Below are positions 43,701 through 56,100 of a stretch of 64,000 bases of DNA, piece by piece. Under the pieces are notes generated by a model. It saw only the letters and a program-made list of their open reading frames with translations, did not search any database and was not told where the DNA came from. Within the stretch, counting starts at the first letter, position 1. The number at the start of each line of letters is the position of its first letter. A program made the position numbers and the translations under genes. Origin of the DNA: Polytrichum commune (lineage: Eukaryota; Streptophyta; Polytrichopsida; Polytrichales; Polytrichaceae); assembly GCA_950295325.1 (NCBI GenBank), contig OX485803.1:3350001-3414000 (forward strand), written 5' to 3'.

Positions 43701-44942
43701 CCTGACAAAATGTTTGTATTCTGACTAGGAAGATATAAGGGCCTTGTATGTTGCTTAAGGTTTCCTAATTCAACAATTGCAGGGTAAGAATGTCAAGTTG
43801 TACTGATCCAAGTAGAGATAATGTGAAACTTAAACCATCACACATACAGTAATTCACATTCCAAAGCAGCAGATGAGGTCTACACTGATATTAAGGTTAA
43901 AATGTAGACGCATCTGAACGCAGCAATGACTGTTGTAGTGCTCACCAATCCACAAAGCTCATGTTGGCACCCAGAAGGTAATTGTAGATGAAGGTGAAGT
44001 TGTAGAGGGGTACACATCTGCAACAACATCAGAAGAAAAGGCTTGAGAAGTACAACATAATGATACAAACCATCAAATGTTGGTCCCAAGCATTATATCA
44101 AACTCTGTAAGTGATCAGTTGCGCAGTCTTACAGTACATTATGTGTTCATGAGTGTGATCAAAAATCCACATGCAGTTGGGATGGGAGCACTTGAAAATA
44201 GGGGACATACGATTCGGAAATCAAAGCAAAATACTGGTTGTCCTGATCTGTGAGTGCATTGGCAAGAAGACGCCTCTCTGCATCTACCATTTCAATTCGG
44301 CCCCAGAACACCTACACAGCCAGGAAGTTCAGTTCAGTCCAATAACATTGTTTCACCCAGGAAATGCACATAAATTGGATAAGTGCAGTGCTTAGATCTT
44401 GAAAATCTCCACAATTCAGAGACCAGACCTAATTGTTTTAGAGGATATAAAGTATGATAAAAAGTGTTGTGTGAACTAGTTTTTCTGAGTCTCAACTAGC
44501 AGGCTCTTGACCTAGGGATTGTATTGCATTGTCATCTGCGATAGACTCCTCACTTAAATAATTGTGGGCACAAGGCTGATGATGTTGATTCGGGAGAAGA
44601 AGACCACAAAAGTCAATAGATAGAAGTTGTTTTAGTACCTGTTGGCTGGGTATTTCATGGTCAATGAATATGGAGCTGTTCCAAACGCTTTTGAGTTCCG
44701 CACGCCGGGAGGCATGCACATAGATAGAGTACAAGCCCAAGTGGCCCTGGCCATGGACGAGATATACAACATGGAGTCAATTCACTTGTAAACCACTTGA
44801 TTGTCCATAACATGTGCTGCCCTCCACCTTAAGCCAACCACAACACAGCACCTCCCGCCATTATTTCTATTCCACAGCCAGCTATATGGTTGCAACGTAG
44901 CACATACCAGCCATGTAGTTCCCGGAAGAATCACCAAAGAAT

Positions 44943-44977
<35 letters not shown>

Positions 44978-45949
44978 TTCATGAGCAATTACTTTCAAGG
45001 AAAGCAGGATATGGGTGCAGTGAAGAATGCAGCAATACACCCAATCTAGCAATGTTGGAATCTAATTTTTGAAGAATGACTTGCATATCGCCAAAGAATA
45101 GCCAAAGCTTGACTTAGATATCCTTCATGACCACTTCCTCCCCATGTATTTCAAGGAAAGCAAAATACAGGTGCAGTGAAAATGAACCAACGCACCCAAT
45201 CTTGTAATGTAAGTTCTTCATGAGCACTTCCTTCCCATGGATTTCAAGGAATGCAGGACATGGGGTGCCATGAAGAATGCAGCAACATTGCACCCAATCT
45301 GGCAATGTTGTAATCTAATTCCAAGCTGCGTCACGCTCTTACAATTTGCTACTAGTACATCTAGCACGTCATGAAGCCAAACCTTACCTGATAAGAGAAA
45401 CAGGGAGCAAAAATTTGGTGGCCACGTTCCTTAAGGCCATCTCGGAAGAAAATACGATCATTCTTGTACAGGAATGGACATCATCAAACACACACACACA
45501 CTTTTTCTACATACACACCTACATGCACAACAAGCAGAATGTTGGGCAAAGCTAACCTCAAAGAATTTCTCCCAGAGAGCTTCAAATGGTAGAGGTCCAG
45601 CCGTTAAGAACATGAATGCAATCTTTGGTTTTTGGTTTGAGGGCGTCGTCCGATCCAGAAGCAAATCTTTAGCTAGTACTCGCATGGCCAATTCCTCATC
45701 GGTTAAGGCTCTTGGTGGAGGTGTTGGGGGCTGAAATAGAGAATCTATGCAAACTTTACCGCCAAACAGATCACATGGATTCATGTAAACAGGGGCCCTG
45801 ATGTTGGTGGACGTCAGCAGCAATGCAGAGAGGCTCAAAAGCCCCAGAGCTCCCAGTAGAAGCATCCATCTCTGTAGTCGCCGCTTTCGCAATCTTTCTT
45901 CACCTGATTTAGACCTAAAACTACCCAAACTATTCATCTCTTTCTGCAT
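40733..45949 (-). CDS. Core-2/I-branching beta-1,6-GlcNAc-transferase-like protein (GT14, BC10-type), ten exons
   Basis: Exons: 45949-45557, 44746-44639, 44311-44211, 44017-43946, 43374-43284, 42463-42383, 41683-41624, 41399-41277, 41029-40991, 40879-40733, total 1215 bp, 404 residues. All junctions are GT-AG and phases agree. A short basic N-terminus (RLRKRRLQRW) and one membrane helix (about residues 29-47) make it a type II Golgi protein. Landmarks: KIAFMFLTAGPLPFEALWEKFF, GHLGLYSIYVHAS, VFWGRIEMVDAERRLLANAL, LISESCVPLYNFTFIYNYLL, SFVDCFDDPGPHGQGRY, MAPEV..WRKGAQWFAVNR, PDEHYLQTFM, THVDWSEGKWHPKAY, CFLFARKFTPETA. These are the plant DUF266/GT14 blocks; rice BC10 of this family affects cell walls. 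An upstream stop (TAG) in frame fixes 45949 as the first ATG. The gene looks intact. The substrate is unknown. Confidence 0.93.
41950..42300 (+). repeat. R1 dispersed repeat (subfamily b) inside GT14 intron 6
   Basis: TATTTGAGTAGTATGTGGTTA, AAGACGTGTTCAAAAGAGATTGG, ATGCTCAAAATATGCTAACC, GATTGGGGAGGACC. Antisense to the gene. Confidence 0.8.
44943..44976. repeat. (TA)n microsatellite in GT14 intron 1
   Basis: About 16 TA units. Confidence 0.95.
44976..45325. repeat. Tandem repeat, three units, in GT14 intron 1
   Basis: Units share TCATGA.CA.TTCC..CCAT, TTTCAAGGAA.GCA, GGTGCAGTGAA.AATG, CACCCAATCT.G.AATGTT and are about 100-130 bp long. Diverged by roughly 15-20 percent by eye. Confidence 0.8.
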
Positions 45950-47600
45950 TTTGGAATTTGGATCCAATCCGAGGCCAACAATGGCCTAACCCTGCTGCTT
46001 AAATTGGTTTACAAGGTCATCCTTCGCACCACGACAAATGCTGCAATTTATAAGGACTTATTTCACCCCTCTCATTTCAAAGTTGGTTGATACTCTGTCC
46101 TCTATGATGGGCCTTCCAGTCTGACCTAAATCTTCGTGAAGAAGGTGCCAATGAATCATACGAACTCATGGTAACATTTCAATTCTACACTTGTTACCTC
46201 ATCCCCCAGCACATGCAAGGTTTAAAGGGAAACCACACTTCGGAGCCAGCCCATGGGTTTAAGCAAATCATTCCACCTTATCAAAGACCCATAGGCTTCA
46301 TCATGTCTGTTGGACTAATTTCTACATATGGGAGATGAATGACCGATACGATTCGAGATGAAAGACAGATCATGGTAACCAAGAAATTGGAAACCAACAA
46401 CAACCGGCACCCTAACGTAAACGTCAACCTCAAAAAACCCACAACCATGAATCCTCCTCCACGGAATGTAAAACCCGATCGATTGATTACAAATCTCTCT
46501 CTCTCTCAGCTCAAATTTAACCCTCCAGCGGCAGGGGAGGAGGCATTATTCAATGGACCCAAAACCCGAAACCCGAAACCAATCTCGTATTCTATGCCCA
46601 CCCCAGCGCACGCGCGCACACATACACACACAATTAATTGAGACTCCCCAAAATCGATCTGTCCGGAGTCAAATTGAAGCACACTCACAAACCCTCAACC
46701 CTGAGCTTCAGATTCCGGGATCCCTCTCCTAAATCACCAAGGATGATGATGGCTCCAAAACACGGCCCAGGCACATCACCAATGCCATGTCGCCAAAAAA
46801 CAGAGCAAATCGAGGTATGGAGATTATGATAGATCGGAATAAGAAAGGAGGAAAAAAATAAAAAATAATAAAAATAAAAATAAGTTCGGTAGACAGTAAG
46901 AAGAGCTTGCCAAAAGAAAAAAGCACCTATCCTACTCTCCTGCCCTAATTCTTCAGTCTCTCCCAACTGTGCATCACAGGCTCAACTCCAATGGTAACTT
47001 CACACCCTCTACCATCAAACTTGTGGCGACTTTCCGAGATCGTGGCAGTGTCGGGAGGTGTTACCTCATCCAAAAAAAACCAATCAAACTGGGATACATT
47101 TCCTCGGACTCATGTAACTCCATTCTTCTTCCATTCTCTCAAGTTGTTCATCTGTAAGTTAAGTGTTTGGGATAGCAACCAATAACTCCAGTCTGCTATT
47201 CATAAGTTTAAGTTAGGCCCTGCCATGATCACCATCGTCATCATCATGTATGTAACTTCGGTAAGTTAGGTGAGTACAGGCTGCTCTTCTTCTGCTTCTG
47301 CTTCTGCTTCTTCTGATCTTCTATTCTTCAGGCAATGCATCATTAAGTCAGAAGTGATAGAAGATGATACCTCTCTCACCATTACCGCCATAGCCATGTA
47401 GGTAGTACCTTACCTTACCTTACCTCACCTCACCTCACCTCACCTCCAACTCAAAATCCATCCCTCCCTCTCTTATTTTTTTCCTTGGAATTCGTCCACT
47501 AGGTTTACTCCATGCACCAAGTCAACGATTACGGAACCTAAGGTATGAGGCCCTAAAGTGGGCACTTCCGACTCCACACATGATTTTGGCCGTTGGTTGA
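45950..47600 (-). promoter_or_regulatory. 5' flank of the GT14 gene
   Basis: Probable promoter and 5' UTR. Contains a GAGAGAGAGAGAG tract (minus strand, 46497-46508), a CA-rich tract at 46618-46633, a TTCTGC hexamer run at 47288-47312 and a pentamer run (CCTTA)n(CCTCA)n at 47408-47445. A TATA box could not be assigned with confidence. Confidence 0.4.
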
Positions 47601-47609
47601 CTACACTAA

Positions 47610-47985
47610 ACGATGTATTTAGTGTTACCTATTCATCTAGTTGTCTTGCTCACTACTAATTGGAAGTCGCCCACGTGTAGTGTCACTAATACTAAATGTA
47701 AACCTAACATCATTTGTCATTCCTTGGAAGAAGAAAAAACTTGAACCTTACAAATTTATAATGTTGCAATTATCGTTGCTAATTAAGTGATTTTTCATCT
47801 AAATTTCAATCATCCATGACAATATCTCGTTACAAAAATGTTAGGATGCATAATACATGAATTTTTGTTTCGATAAAGTAAGTTGGGATGATAATACTTG
47901 TAAACTTATTCCTAAGAAGTGTCGTTAAAAAAGTCGACATAGTCACATAAAATATCATATGACACTACATATCATATTTAATGTA
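47610..47985 (+). repeat. R2 dispersed repeat, most complete copy
   Basis: Starts near ACTACACTAAACGATG.TATTTAGTGTTACC and ends near GACACTACATATCATATTTAATGTACC. The ends are imperfect inverted copies of each other and of the MITE terminus at 38680. The interior is non-coding. Confidence 0.7.
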
Positions 47986-50390
47986 CCGAACATATGAGTC
48001 CTTGGCAATCACCTTGCATTACTGGAAGAAATACATTGATTTACACCGATGATAGATTTACAAACATTCCATGACATAGAACCACTCTCAAGTATAGCAT
48101 GTCAAATACTTGTAGTTTAGATTTTGGACAAGAAAAAACTCAAGGGAACACTCATGGATGATTAAAAAGTTGACTTATGTATTCTCTAGGTGTTTCGTAT
48201 CGGGTTAATCAAGACTAACATAAGTTTGTTTCATGTAATTTGGAGTTTAGCTGACAATTCACACAATTATTCATAAATAAGGGGTCTAGAGTCTCTTGAC
48301 AACAACACGTGCATTTGTGATAGTCACACACCTCACATTGATTACCCATCCAATAGTTTGGCAATGAATCCAATTTAATTGGACCTTATGTGATGCAAAA
48401 GCATACGCACAACCATTGTAAATTATCCTGCATACATATCTTCTTTTAGTCTCTTTCCAAAGCCAAGGGCAATTTGGTGTAGTCAATTGTCTCATATTAG
48501 TTAATCAATTTTCAAGTAACTAGAAATGTTCATACATTTACCCATACAGGTTGAACAATGTTATTTAATTAATCATTTATTGGGAGGTTATTGTCAGTCT
48601 ATAGTCTTTTGTTGCATTGCACCCACAACATCCACACATGTTCCAAGCATCACTACAATCTCACACATCACCTAGGTTAAAAGACTATGGATTTATTCCT
48701 TGATTAGTCATTTTCTAATGTTAGGCACATGCTATAAACTTTCATTCTTTTCCCATAACTTAATTCTTCATATACTTGATTATGTTATCATAATGTCATT
48801 TTATTATGTAATTCATGGTCCAGCATCCAAAGGTAATGGGCAAAAGTTGAGAGGGTACTTAGCGGTGTACTTGGCATTTATCAATTTCCAAGGCATAAAG
48901 GAAAGTCCTCATGCTTGTCTTTTCATCTTTGGGTAGTCAATCACCTCTACTAGTACCCTTTTGTATTCCAAGGTTGCCAAGGGTCATCAATGAACAAACC
49001 CCAAAATGTGTACTCAAAGTAAACCTCTATATAGTACAATGACATTCCCCCTCACGTCATACGAATCTCTCGGTGTTTGATTAATTCTTAAATCTTTAGA
49101 GGTCATAGCCTTCACAAAAATCCACTTCATCATTCAGGTAGATTATGTGTAGTATATCCACTTACTTTTTCAAGGATATGTTGGATTGGAATCCCCCATC
49201 CCACTTTCACAAGAGGAAAAACAATCCCATTTGATCCAGTTACCATCTTATGTCATTCATGACATGTAATTGATTATACTTAATTTTTCAAGAATCACAA
49301 CCGTTGGCAAAGACTTGTTTAAGAAGACAAGTATATGACCACTCACCATTCAATGCATCGGAGAAGATGAACCATACAATCTCTATCAAGCCAACAATCA
49401 TCATTCACACATTGCACGTTGATATATCAAATATCAATTAATCCTAAGAATATTGTATGGTCAATCTTCACTCACTCAAAGACTATTGCCTAGAAATATG
49501 TTCGAACACAAAAGGTTCGCACAATATATCTTCACCAAATTCTCTCAATTAAAGATACAATCCTAAACATGAGTTTCCTTCATTCATGTGGATCACTGAC
49601 AAGGATAATGAGTGAATAGATTAAACACCCATCACTCTGATTGTTTGACAACTTAGCCACTCATTTGAAAATAGATCTTATGTATTGAATCACTTGCATA
49701 CAATTATCTCAACATGCTTTTCCATTTAACATTGAACTTTTACCTCCTTGTAGGGCAATGGAGTTAACATATGTCGCAAAGTCTATGGACTTTGGGTATA
49801 TAACTAAATGCACACAACTAGCAAGATTCAATAAGAGTTAATGCTCATTATCAAGATCAATTGATACTTAGACAATGGTATGAGGAATCACTTCTCAACC
49901 AACACTTCAAGAATTCTACCAACATTCACAAGGTGAAGTAAGTCCAATTTTTAGGGATCAATCCCTAATCCCACAACAATGCAAGTAACTTCAAAGTAGA
50001 GGTTCGAGGTAGGTAAAACAAATTATATCTCTCTCCTCCTCTCTCTAAATTTTAGATTGTGTATATCCACCAAAAAGCACGTGCCAATGTTAAGACCACA
50101 ACCTCTCTAATCATATCATAGTCCTTTCAAATCCTTCCTTTTTCTAATCTCCTAAATTGTGGAGTCCATTAGCACATGTCAATTAAATATCAAGCTCTAA
50201 GTGAGTTTTTTTTTTTACATTTTTTTTTCAATCTAACATAAATTTGTAAAACTTTGACTCCAATGCTCGTGATTCATATGCTTGTAGTGGATTGGCTAGT
50301 AATTTATCTCATCCAATTAGCAATTGCAAATCACAAATATTGCTAGTTCAAGTTTCGGTATCAATGTTGAGATGCATAAGTCATAGGAGG
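47986..50390. other. AT-rich intergenic, no gene recognised
   Basis: Long stretch with no convincing frames, RNA genes or repeat termini. A poly(T) patch lies at 50209-50230. Confidence 0.3.
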
Positions 50391-50394
50391 TCAA

Positions 50395-50610
50395 AGTGAA
50401 GATTCTCTTTCTTTTTGAGTGATTGCATAGTCTACCCTTCCAATTGTGTTGACGGTTGCACATAGAACAACAGTCGTGTTTTGAGCACATAGTCCAACCT
50501 CATTATAACATGTGTCTTTTTGGTATCCGTTCTCAAGAACAAGTCTTTTTGGTCTACATAGAGTCGGTTGAAAAGTTTCAGGTGTACAAGTAAAAACAAT
50601 AGCCACATAA
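50395..50610 (-). repeat. R1 dispersed repeat, partial, inverted
   Basis: On the minus strand: AAAAAGACACATGTTATAATGAG, ACTATGTGCTCAAAACACGA, CAACACAATTGGAAGGGTAG. Confidence 0.7.
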
Positions 50611-50627
50611 GGCCCACACTTACCACG

Positions 50628-50645
50628 GGGGTGGGGGGGGGGGGG
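50628..50645. repeat. G13 tract
   Basis: GGGGG-T followed by thirteen guanines. Confidence 0.9.
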
Positions 50646-50694
50646 CAGAAAAATAATTGCGCATGAGTGTATCTCTATTCATCCGATATAAAAG

Positions 50695-50893
50695 CCTTGA
50701 ATATGTATAGGTATACCAATTAGCAAAGGTGGTACTAATTCAAGTCACACACATAATCTGGCCAAATCTCAAAATTATCGATAGTTGAAATTTTTACTAA
50801 GTGACACTAAATTCATGGATACATTCTCCTTTACCATAGAGTTCGAGGAAATCAGTGTGTGCTTGTGGTTAGTGTGTACTTGTCATTGAATAA
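50695..50893 (+). repeat. R3 dispersed repeat
   Basis: Counterpart of 15885-16080; see that entry. Confidence 0.65.
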
Positions 50894-51104
50894 TGCTTAG
50901 TGTTGGGATAAACAATGCTTCCTAAATCTTTTGGTGACACTATTTTCATAACGTATTGGAATTAAATATCACATTCACTAATTTCTCACACTCACTAATT
51001 GGTATATTTAGTGTAATTCTAATTGATTTGACACTAGAATTAGTTCTAAAAACCATGTCTTCATCTAGTCCAAGTTATTTAGGATCACTTCGCCACAAAC
51101 CTAT

Positions 51105-51160
51105 AGGATGTCATGTTTTTATGTTGAATGGATGAGAGCCATGCTCATACAAGATCGTTT
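51105..51160 (+). repeat. R4 short repeated motif
   Basis: TTTTTATGTTGAATGGATGAGAG; third copy of the motif at 15531 and 35805. Confidence 0.5.
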
Positions 51161-51675
51161 TCTCTCTCTTGTGGTGGGTGCTTCCAATCCACATATAAAT
51201 TTTGGCCGTTGAATCAGTTTGGGGTTTATGTCTTCCAACTATCAATTGCATGTGAATCGCACATATTGTTATTTCAAATCATAAATGTGCTTCACTACTC
51301 TTGTTTGGACCATTGAAGCTAATTCCAACATCATATCAACATCATAAAAATAGCATCCAGACTACATACCTTGATGAATGCAAAATTCCTTGATGAATGC
51401 AAACGTAATCGGATGACCTTTGGCGAAGAGAATCGGCAAAGAAATCGTAATCGGGAAGGTGAAGAGAGCGAGTGTATGTATGACTGTCTGACATGAACGG
51501 AGGAGATCAGGGGAGGAGGGTTACATCGGTCAAATCCGACGGCCGAGAAAGCACATGCAACGTGGCCTCATCAGAAGCCAGAAGTTGCTTTCATCTGAAC
51601 TTCTTCTCGAATACTTGCACTTTTAAGCAACGAGTAATTCCCACTAGTCCAGGAACACGAGGTCTAAGTTTCTCT

Positions 51676-51690
51676 CACTACAAGAAAACC
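51676..51690 (+). repeat. CACTA left terminal inverted repeat
   Basis: CACTACAAGAAAACC. The preceding TCT (51673-51675) would be the 3-bp target duplication if it also follows the unseen right end. Confidence 0.85.
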
Positions 51691-51879
51691 AGCCCAATGT
51701 GACTAGGTTTTATGTCTACAATAGGGCATAAACCAAAATATGACTAGCACTGTTTGTAGTCATTTCGACTTAGTCGCTTCGGACAATCTGACTGGGGGTC
51801 ATATCGGACACTTCTTGTTCCCAATGTTGCGTTCCCACAGTGTTTTGGGACCTCAAAACGGGACCTGCAGTGGGACTTG

Positions 51880-52560
51880 AGACCATATGACTCTATGTAG
51901 TCATACATTTATGACTACACGTAGTCAGCTATATGCAAATAGCTACTGATTGTGATGACTATTTTTAGTGTGGTATGAGTCAATACGTGACAGGTTTTAT
52001 CACTACGCATAGTAGTGAGTTGATGACTGAAATGCGTCATACAATGAGTTGGGAGAATAGGACTCTTTGGAGTCACGTCTATTGGACTACCCATAGTCAC
52101 GACTACTGAAATTCATCCTGAATGCTATGACTAATTGTAGTGAGATATTAGTGACTGCAGCAACGGTTTTATCACTACGCATAGTACTGTGGCTCTGACT
52201 GCAGTAAGTCACACATAGTCTTGGGATAATACGACTCTGTAGAGCCACATCGAAGTGACTATATATAGTCTCCAATGCTGAAATCATGATATGGACATGA
52301 CTAATTATAGTGACGTATTAAAGAATATAGCAATGGTTTCATCACGACGTATAGTGACGTGGTTGCGACTGTATTGCATCATACATACACGTGAGATAAT
52401 ACGTTGGGTAAAGTCAAATATGCGCCACTACACATAGTCAACCATATCATCTGATGACTGCATGGAGTCCTTGTATACTCGTTTCTGTCACTACTGGGAG
52501 TCAAATTTTAATATTAAATCGTAAGCAAATGACTAGGATTTGACTGTCCGTAGTGTAGTG
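51880..52560. repeat. CACTA subterminal tandem array, period about 171 bp
   Basis: The word GGTTT(T/C)ATCAC(T/G)ACG(C/T)ATAGT stands at 51993, 52165 and 52335. Palindromic cores of the form GACTA(C/T)nnnTAGTC recur within and between units (GACTACACGTAGTC, GACTACCCATAGTC, GACTATATATAGTC). In En/Spm the subterminal repeats are TNPA-binding sites; here this is inferred. Confidence 0.85.
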
Positions 52561-53040
52561 CAAACGTATGCCATGCAGTCGAATCTGCCATTCTTACGGT
52601 GTGTAGTAATAGATTTCAGTTTCAGATTAGGGTGATAATGAGCTCTGTTGACTGTTACAAGTCAACATTGCGGTTGTAAGCACTGCGTCAGGTCATGCAA
52701 ATGATTTTCACACATTTCATTGAAAGAGAAAATTCCGTGCTGAAACATGATGCACTGAAACTGGAAGTCCATCATTCTAAACTGCTTGGGAGCAGGACAG
52801 ATCAATGTCCATGAACTCTGTGGGCCACATTACAAAGTGCCCTACTGTTTGTCCTACCAAGGTCACGGGTGGATCGTCTAGATCTACGGGTGCAAACAAA
52901 CCATAGTCGTCATCTAGGCTTTTCGACACTTCTACAGACACGGTTCCTGCAATTATGGTTCTCCCGTGTAGAGAAGCACCAGCTACATTCTGCACTTTCC
53001 CGAGTGCCACAACTTTATCCTCCTCCCCTTCTAAAAGTCC

Positions 53041-53160
53041 CTTGAGTCTCACAAGGTCACCCTTCTTGAACGGCGGGTCCTCACCTTCTTGTACAACCTA
53101 TAATCATAATAAAACCACAAAACACGGATCAGTTGGGACTAAATTGTTGCTTTTATACAA
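53041..53160 (-). repeat. Exon 7 start with 5' intron, duplicated unit A
   Basis: Matches 53430-53535 in both exon (GTTGTACAAGAA..GAGGACCCG, AAGAAGGGTGACC) and intron (CAGTTGGGACT, AAAACACA), so exon 6 and the start of exon 7 arose by tandem duplication. Confidence 0.85.
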
Positions 53161-56100
53161 GGATTTACTTTCTGAAGGCTCATGTCACTTATTCAAGTTC
53201 TATGACTGTGAGAAGACACATGTGCTAACGTCATTACTAATATCAGTCACGTATTCTAACTTCATGAATGAATCTAATCAATAGTGGCCGCTCGTTCCAT
53301 ATGATTAGTCTACAAACAGTCAATTTCTTGCCATACTGAATTTCTAAAGAACTAAGGCACAACATTCCAGGAAGTGGCTCATGGCACTTACATGTTCACT
53401 TACCGGTGCGTTCAAGTTTTTCTTGAGTCTAACAGGGTCACCCTTCTTTAAATCCGGGTCCTCAGTTTCTTGTACAACCTTTAAAAATAAAAAACACACA
53501 AAACAAGGGTCAGTTGGGACTGAATCATTGAATTGGTGATTTCAGAACAAAAACTTGTGAAAATACATGGCTGCTGACACTTACATCTTCACTTACCGGT
53601 GCGTTCATGTTTCTCTTCCTCTTCCCTTTCGTGTTCTGCTGACTGTCAATGTTGGCTTCCTTGTTCTTTTTAGGTTGAGCTTTGCACCCCCTGAGTGCTC
53701 TTTGCTTCTTCGTGTCATCGTGTTCTTTCTTCAGCTTCTCAACCTCTGTCAAACGCATTTTCTTATGGGCTTGAGTGTCCTCTTTTGCATGCTTCGAAGC
53801 CCTCAAATTCTGAGTTGAGTACACAATTGGGGCACGTCCGGCTGACTCTGCCCTGGTCACTATACCACAATCCGGAGTGCCTCCTTCAGGGTTGCTCGAA
53901 GTTCCTGACGGACGTGAGTCCTTCACATCTCCTACTGCATGAATGTCCGCTGCCTTCTCCGGATTTGCAGGCTTCGATTCGCCCTCCCCTACTTGTTGCA
54001 ATCCTTGCTGAGTACAGAGTATAAGTATCCTCTCAGTGATTGCTTTTAATTATGACCAATGTTTGTAAATTTGTTCAACAATGCCACATCTTCTTGACCA
54101 TTCCAGTCACTTATTCAAATTCTATGACCATGGATAGTAATACATATTGAACTGATGACTGTGAGATGTCACATATTCTAACTCCATTACTATTACCCAT
54201 CACGAATTCGAACTCCATGACTGCATCTAGTCAAGCCTGGTCACTCTTTCCATATCAATGACTACGAACAATCACGAACTTGGCATAGTGAATTTTTCTA
54301 GAACTAAGGCACAAGATTTTAAGAAGTGCCCAAGCATGAGCTGTAATATCAGGAGGTGGACAACACACATTCATATCATACTTGTACCTGCAGTGGCATG
54401 GTACTTTCTTCGATCTGATCTGGCTTTTGTGAAGTGTCGGTGCCGGTGGACTCTGAGCTTGAGCTGTTCTTTGCACTTACTGCCTTCATGGGGGTGACAA
54501 CGGGAATATGCAAGTGTTGCATTATGCGTTCAATGTTCTTCTCCATGGCTCTCCGCCAATCACTGTCGTGCTCTGGCTGTGCATCAGACACTCGACTACT
54601 CGGCGAGGTTTCACTTCTAGGAATGAGTCTCCGAGGGGCATTTTTGTCCCGTGCAAGCTCTCTTTCTATTTCAACCCTAGTTGGGCTTCTCTCCAGCTCA
54701 ATGGCCTGCACAGAGATCTTAGACTCCCTAGTTATGAATGCATGATTAGTGAAAAACAGGGTAGGCTTCTCTATGACTAAAAAAAGTCACAAATTTGAGC
54801 GTGTTGACTGCGAACAATCACATACTCTAATTTGATGACTGCACCTAGTCACATCAAGACCTTTTACCCTTTCGGATCGGGAGCTGTATTGGACTTCTGA
54901 CTTACCAATTGAGCTCGAACATATTCTTTGTTGCGCCCGGCTGAAGACGGCCTCCTCACTTGCGCTCGACTGTATCGCAGCTTCTCTGCTTCATGCTGTT
55001 TTTTCTCCTCCAAGATGAGTTTTGACAACTTTACCCAATGGTCATGCCGAATGTGCTTTGGCTTGTCCTTCCCTTCTTGCATTCTTTTCTTCAACTGATA
55101 TCTCTTCACCTTCAATTGGCCCTTCAAAATGTTGTGGAAAGCCTCCTCTGTCACCTTGCCAAGGCCCCCATGGTACTCAAAAGTGTTGTCCACTCATTCC
55201 TTGACAGCGAGCAGCATCGAAGTGTTGAGATTCTTGTAGTTGTCTTCGCTAAAATCTATATCCTGCGCATGACCTCGAAGACATGTTAGCCACAACGGTC
55301 GATTCTGTCCTTGTGGATGTCCTCTCAGATCGACCTCCACAAGGTGTTTTCTAGGCCCTCCTGCATCTCGATAAGTGACCTCTTGAGCCTATTGTTGCTT
55401 CAAAGCAACATGTCGTCTGGATTTCTGGTCTCTGGAATATGAGGGCTGACCAAAGCTCTCGGTCATCTCCGATGCAGAATATGTGGAGGAGTTCACCCCA
55501 GGCTCTTGCATCTCCATCGCACGCCTCCATTGCAGTAGTTGGAGCTGTTTTTCTGCAATTTCAAGGTCCAAGGTACTAATGGCCCCATGCCGGGGAAGGG
55601 CTCGGCCACGAGCAGGAGGTGTGTTGCCTCCCTGAACACGAGGAACCTCGGGTACAACGTCATTGCAGTAATCGAAGGGCTCCCCTGTTAGTGAATCCTC
55701 TGACATCTTGATTGGTTTGTCGTGTTGTGGTTGGTCTATTTGCTGCGGTCGTAGGCTCGTTGACCTGGGTTTAGGAATTCCACAACCTCCAAAACCTCGC
55801 TTGCGCACCTCCCACACAGATGGCTCGGTTGTCTGTGCTCTGGCCTGCACAATACATACATAGCTAATCAAAGTCATAGTCAAGGTTTAGTCATTATCCC
55901 AGTTCGTCTGACTAGGACCGGTCACAAATCGGAAACATATGCGAGGGTTGATAGTCAACAATTTAGTTCATGTGACTAGGACCAGTCACAAATCCTCAAT
56001 CCCTTAAACCCTACATTCTCTATTGAAACAGGCTTCAACCATTAAACCCTACATTCTCTATTGAGAGTCTCTTTCTGAGACGGAGGCACGCCAATCTGTC

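Noticed and set aside
45950-45967. Six extra codons (TTG GAT CCA..) before the GT14 start
   Set aside because: They begin at a TTG codon. The first true ATG downstream of an in-frame TAG is at 45949.
46339-46641. 100-codon frame upstream of GT14
   Set aside because: Low-complexity (Asn/Pro/Lys and CA-repeat derived) and lies in the GT14 5' flank on the opposite strand.
50800-51030. Possible further R2/MITE copy (TGACACTATTTTC.., TATATTTAGTGTAATT)
   Set aside because: Only isolated terminal-like words; no paired inverted ends or shared interior could be lined up by eye.
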